A stretch of 47,093 nucleotides of DNA from an uncultured Bacilli bacterium. Its GTDB lineage: Bacteria > Bacillota_I > Bacilli_A > RF39 > UBA660. The translations under genes were made by a program, and so were the position numbers. Location: contig CANQWY010000006.1 of NCBI GenBank assembly GCA_947627675.1, forward strand, positions 1 through 47,093, in the 5' to 3' direction. Below are positions 46,710 through 47,093 of this stretch, one piece after another. Each line of letters opens with the position of its first letter. Within the stretch, counting starts at the first letter, position 1. The notes below the pieces were generated by a model. It was given only the letters and a program-made list of their open reading frames with translations. It was not told the DNA's origin and did not search any database.

Positions 46710-47093
46710 CTAATTTACAATAATCCATTTATCATTGTCAGAAAAACCCTGAATAAGATATTCAGTTGTTGTATGCATTCCTACTAGTTTGCCATTCTTA
46801 TAAGCATGAATTTTCAAACAAAGATTATTGTCAATTAATTCTCCTTCCTTAAAGTCAGCTCCTTCCCATTTATAAGTTTTACCCGGTTTAACCATAACAT
46901 CATATTTATCCGGAGAAGGTTCCGGAAAATTAAAGTTTGCTTTTGCACCCACGGTAATATATAATGTTGCCCCATGCATGGCAGTTATTTTCACATGAAC
47001 CCCATTGGCTAAAGATGTATAAAATCCACAGCCCACACTATAGTACATTCCATATCTTGTTTCTTTATCAATACAGTAGTTATAGTCCCCAAT
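46710..47093 (-). CDS. Partial gene, hypothetical protein cut by the window edge
   Basis: The frame is open from the window end to the TAG at 46710 (127 residues seen). The visible part (GDYNYCIDKETRYGMYYSVGCGFYTSLANGVHVKITAMHGATLYITVGAKANFNF...GFSDNDKWIIVN) is beta-rich, with Gly and aromatic residues. An internal ATG at 47048 has no ribosome site, so the true start is outside. Family not recognised. Confidence 0.6.
   Translation of the reverse strand: MGDYNYCIDKETRYGMYYSVGCGFYTSLANGVHVKITAMHGATLYITVGAKANFNFPEPSPDKYDVMVKPGKTYKWEGADFKEGELIDNNLCLKIHAYKNGKLVGMHTTTEYLIQGFSDNDKWIIVN

Noticed and set aside
1-47093. tRNA or rRNA genes, and a site-specific integrase
   Set aside because: None was seen on either strand. 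The absence of an integrase is one reason for favouring a plasmid, but genes outside the window could change that.

Overview
The window is an AT-rich (roughly one-third GC by eye), low-GC Gram-positive sequence. AAGGAGG-type ribosome sites, class B sortase, APKTGG surface anchors, DUF5688 and YubB-type proteins and the Gram-positive transfer genes together point to a gut Clostridia/Lachnospiraceae-like host. It looks like most of a conjugative plasmid: it carries ParA/ParB partition, an iteron-type origin beside a probable replication initiator, a MobL-like relaxase with accessory DNA-binding proteins, and a complete-looking type IV secretion gene set. I see no integrase, so a plasmid is favoured over an integrated element. 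Nearly all genes lie on the minus strand.

Layout. 0-2.2 kb is a scrap zone: an argS-like 5' fragment, a frameshifted IS110-type transposase remnant and an intact IS30-type transposase. 2.2-8.2 kb is the partition and mobilisation block, dotted with nine copies of an 18-26 bp palindrome (GGTGTCAG-NN-CTGACACC). Some copies are in promoters or between genes, some overlap stop codons, and some sit in frame inside genes. 8.2-8.6 kb is a hairpin cluster that is a good oriT candidate. 8.6-14.9 kb is a block of small genes. It contains two large imperfect hairpins (about 150 and 175 bp) with a nearly identical 34-bp apex, each directly upstream of a gene cluster; a second hairpin cluster sharing a 40-bp repeat with the first; a probable ~110-nt RNA carrying a solitary type I-C-like CRISPR repeat; and duplicated promoters near a WYL-type HTH regulator. 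This resembles the leading region of a conjugative plasmid.

15-18.1 kb holds a truncated IS30-type gene between 49-bp direct repeats, an XRE regulator with an operator in its promoter, three iterons and hairpins (probable oriV), the probable rep gene and a probable counter-transcribed RNA over its leader. 18.1-21.7 kb encodes a membrane protein, a double-HTH protein and an ~890-aa fusion of ArdC-like antirestriction, nucleotidyltransferase and P-loop domains. 21.7-25.1 kb is a large sortase-anchored adhesin split by one in-frame TAA. 25.2-37.7 kb is the transfer operon (MinD-like, Toprim primase, lysozyme-M15 hydrolase, VirB4 with a separate N-terminal partner, VirB3-like, VirB6-like, VirD4, VirB2-like). 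37.9-45 kb holds a surface module (sortase B, a second large APKTGG adhesin, secreted proteins). 45-47 kb holds small accessory genes, the last running off the window edge.

How the parts fit: relaxase and accessory proteins would nick oriT, VirD4 would hand the strand to the VirB4/B6/B3 channel, the lysozyme-M15 enzyme would open the wall, and the sortase-anchored proteins could promote mating contact. The hairpins, ArdC fusion and CRISPR-repeat-like RNA would fit early protection of the incoming DNA. The last statement is inference from sequence architecture only.
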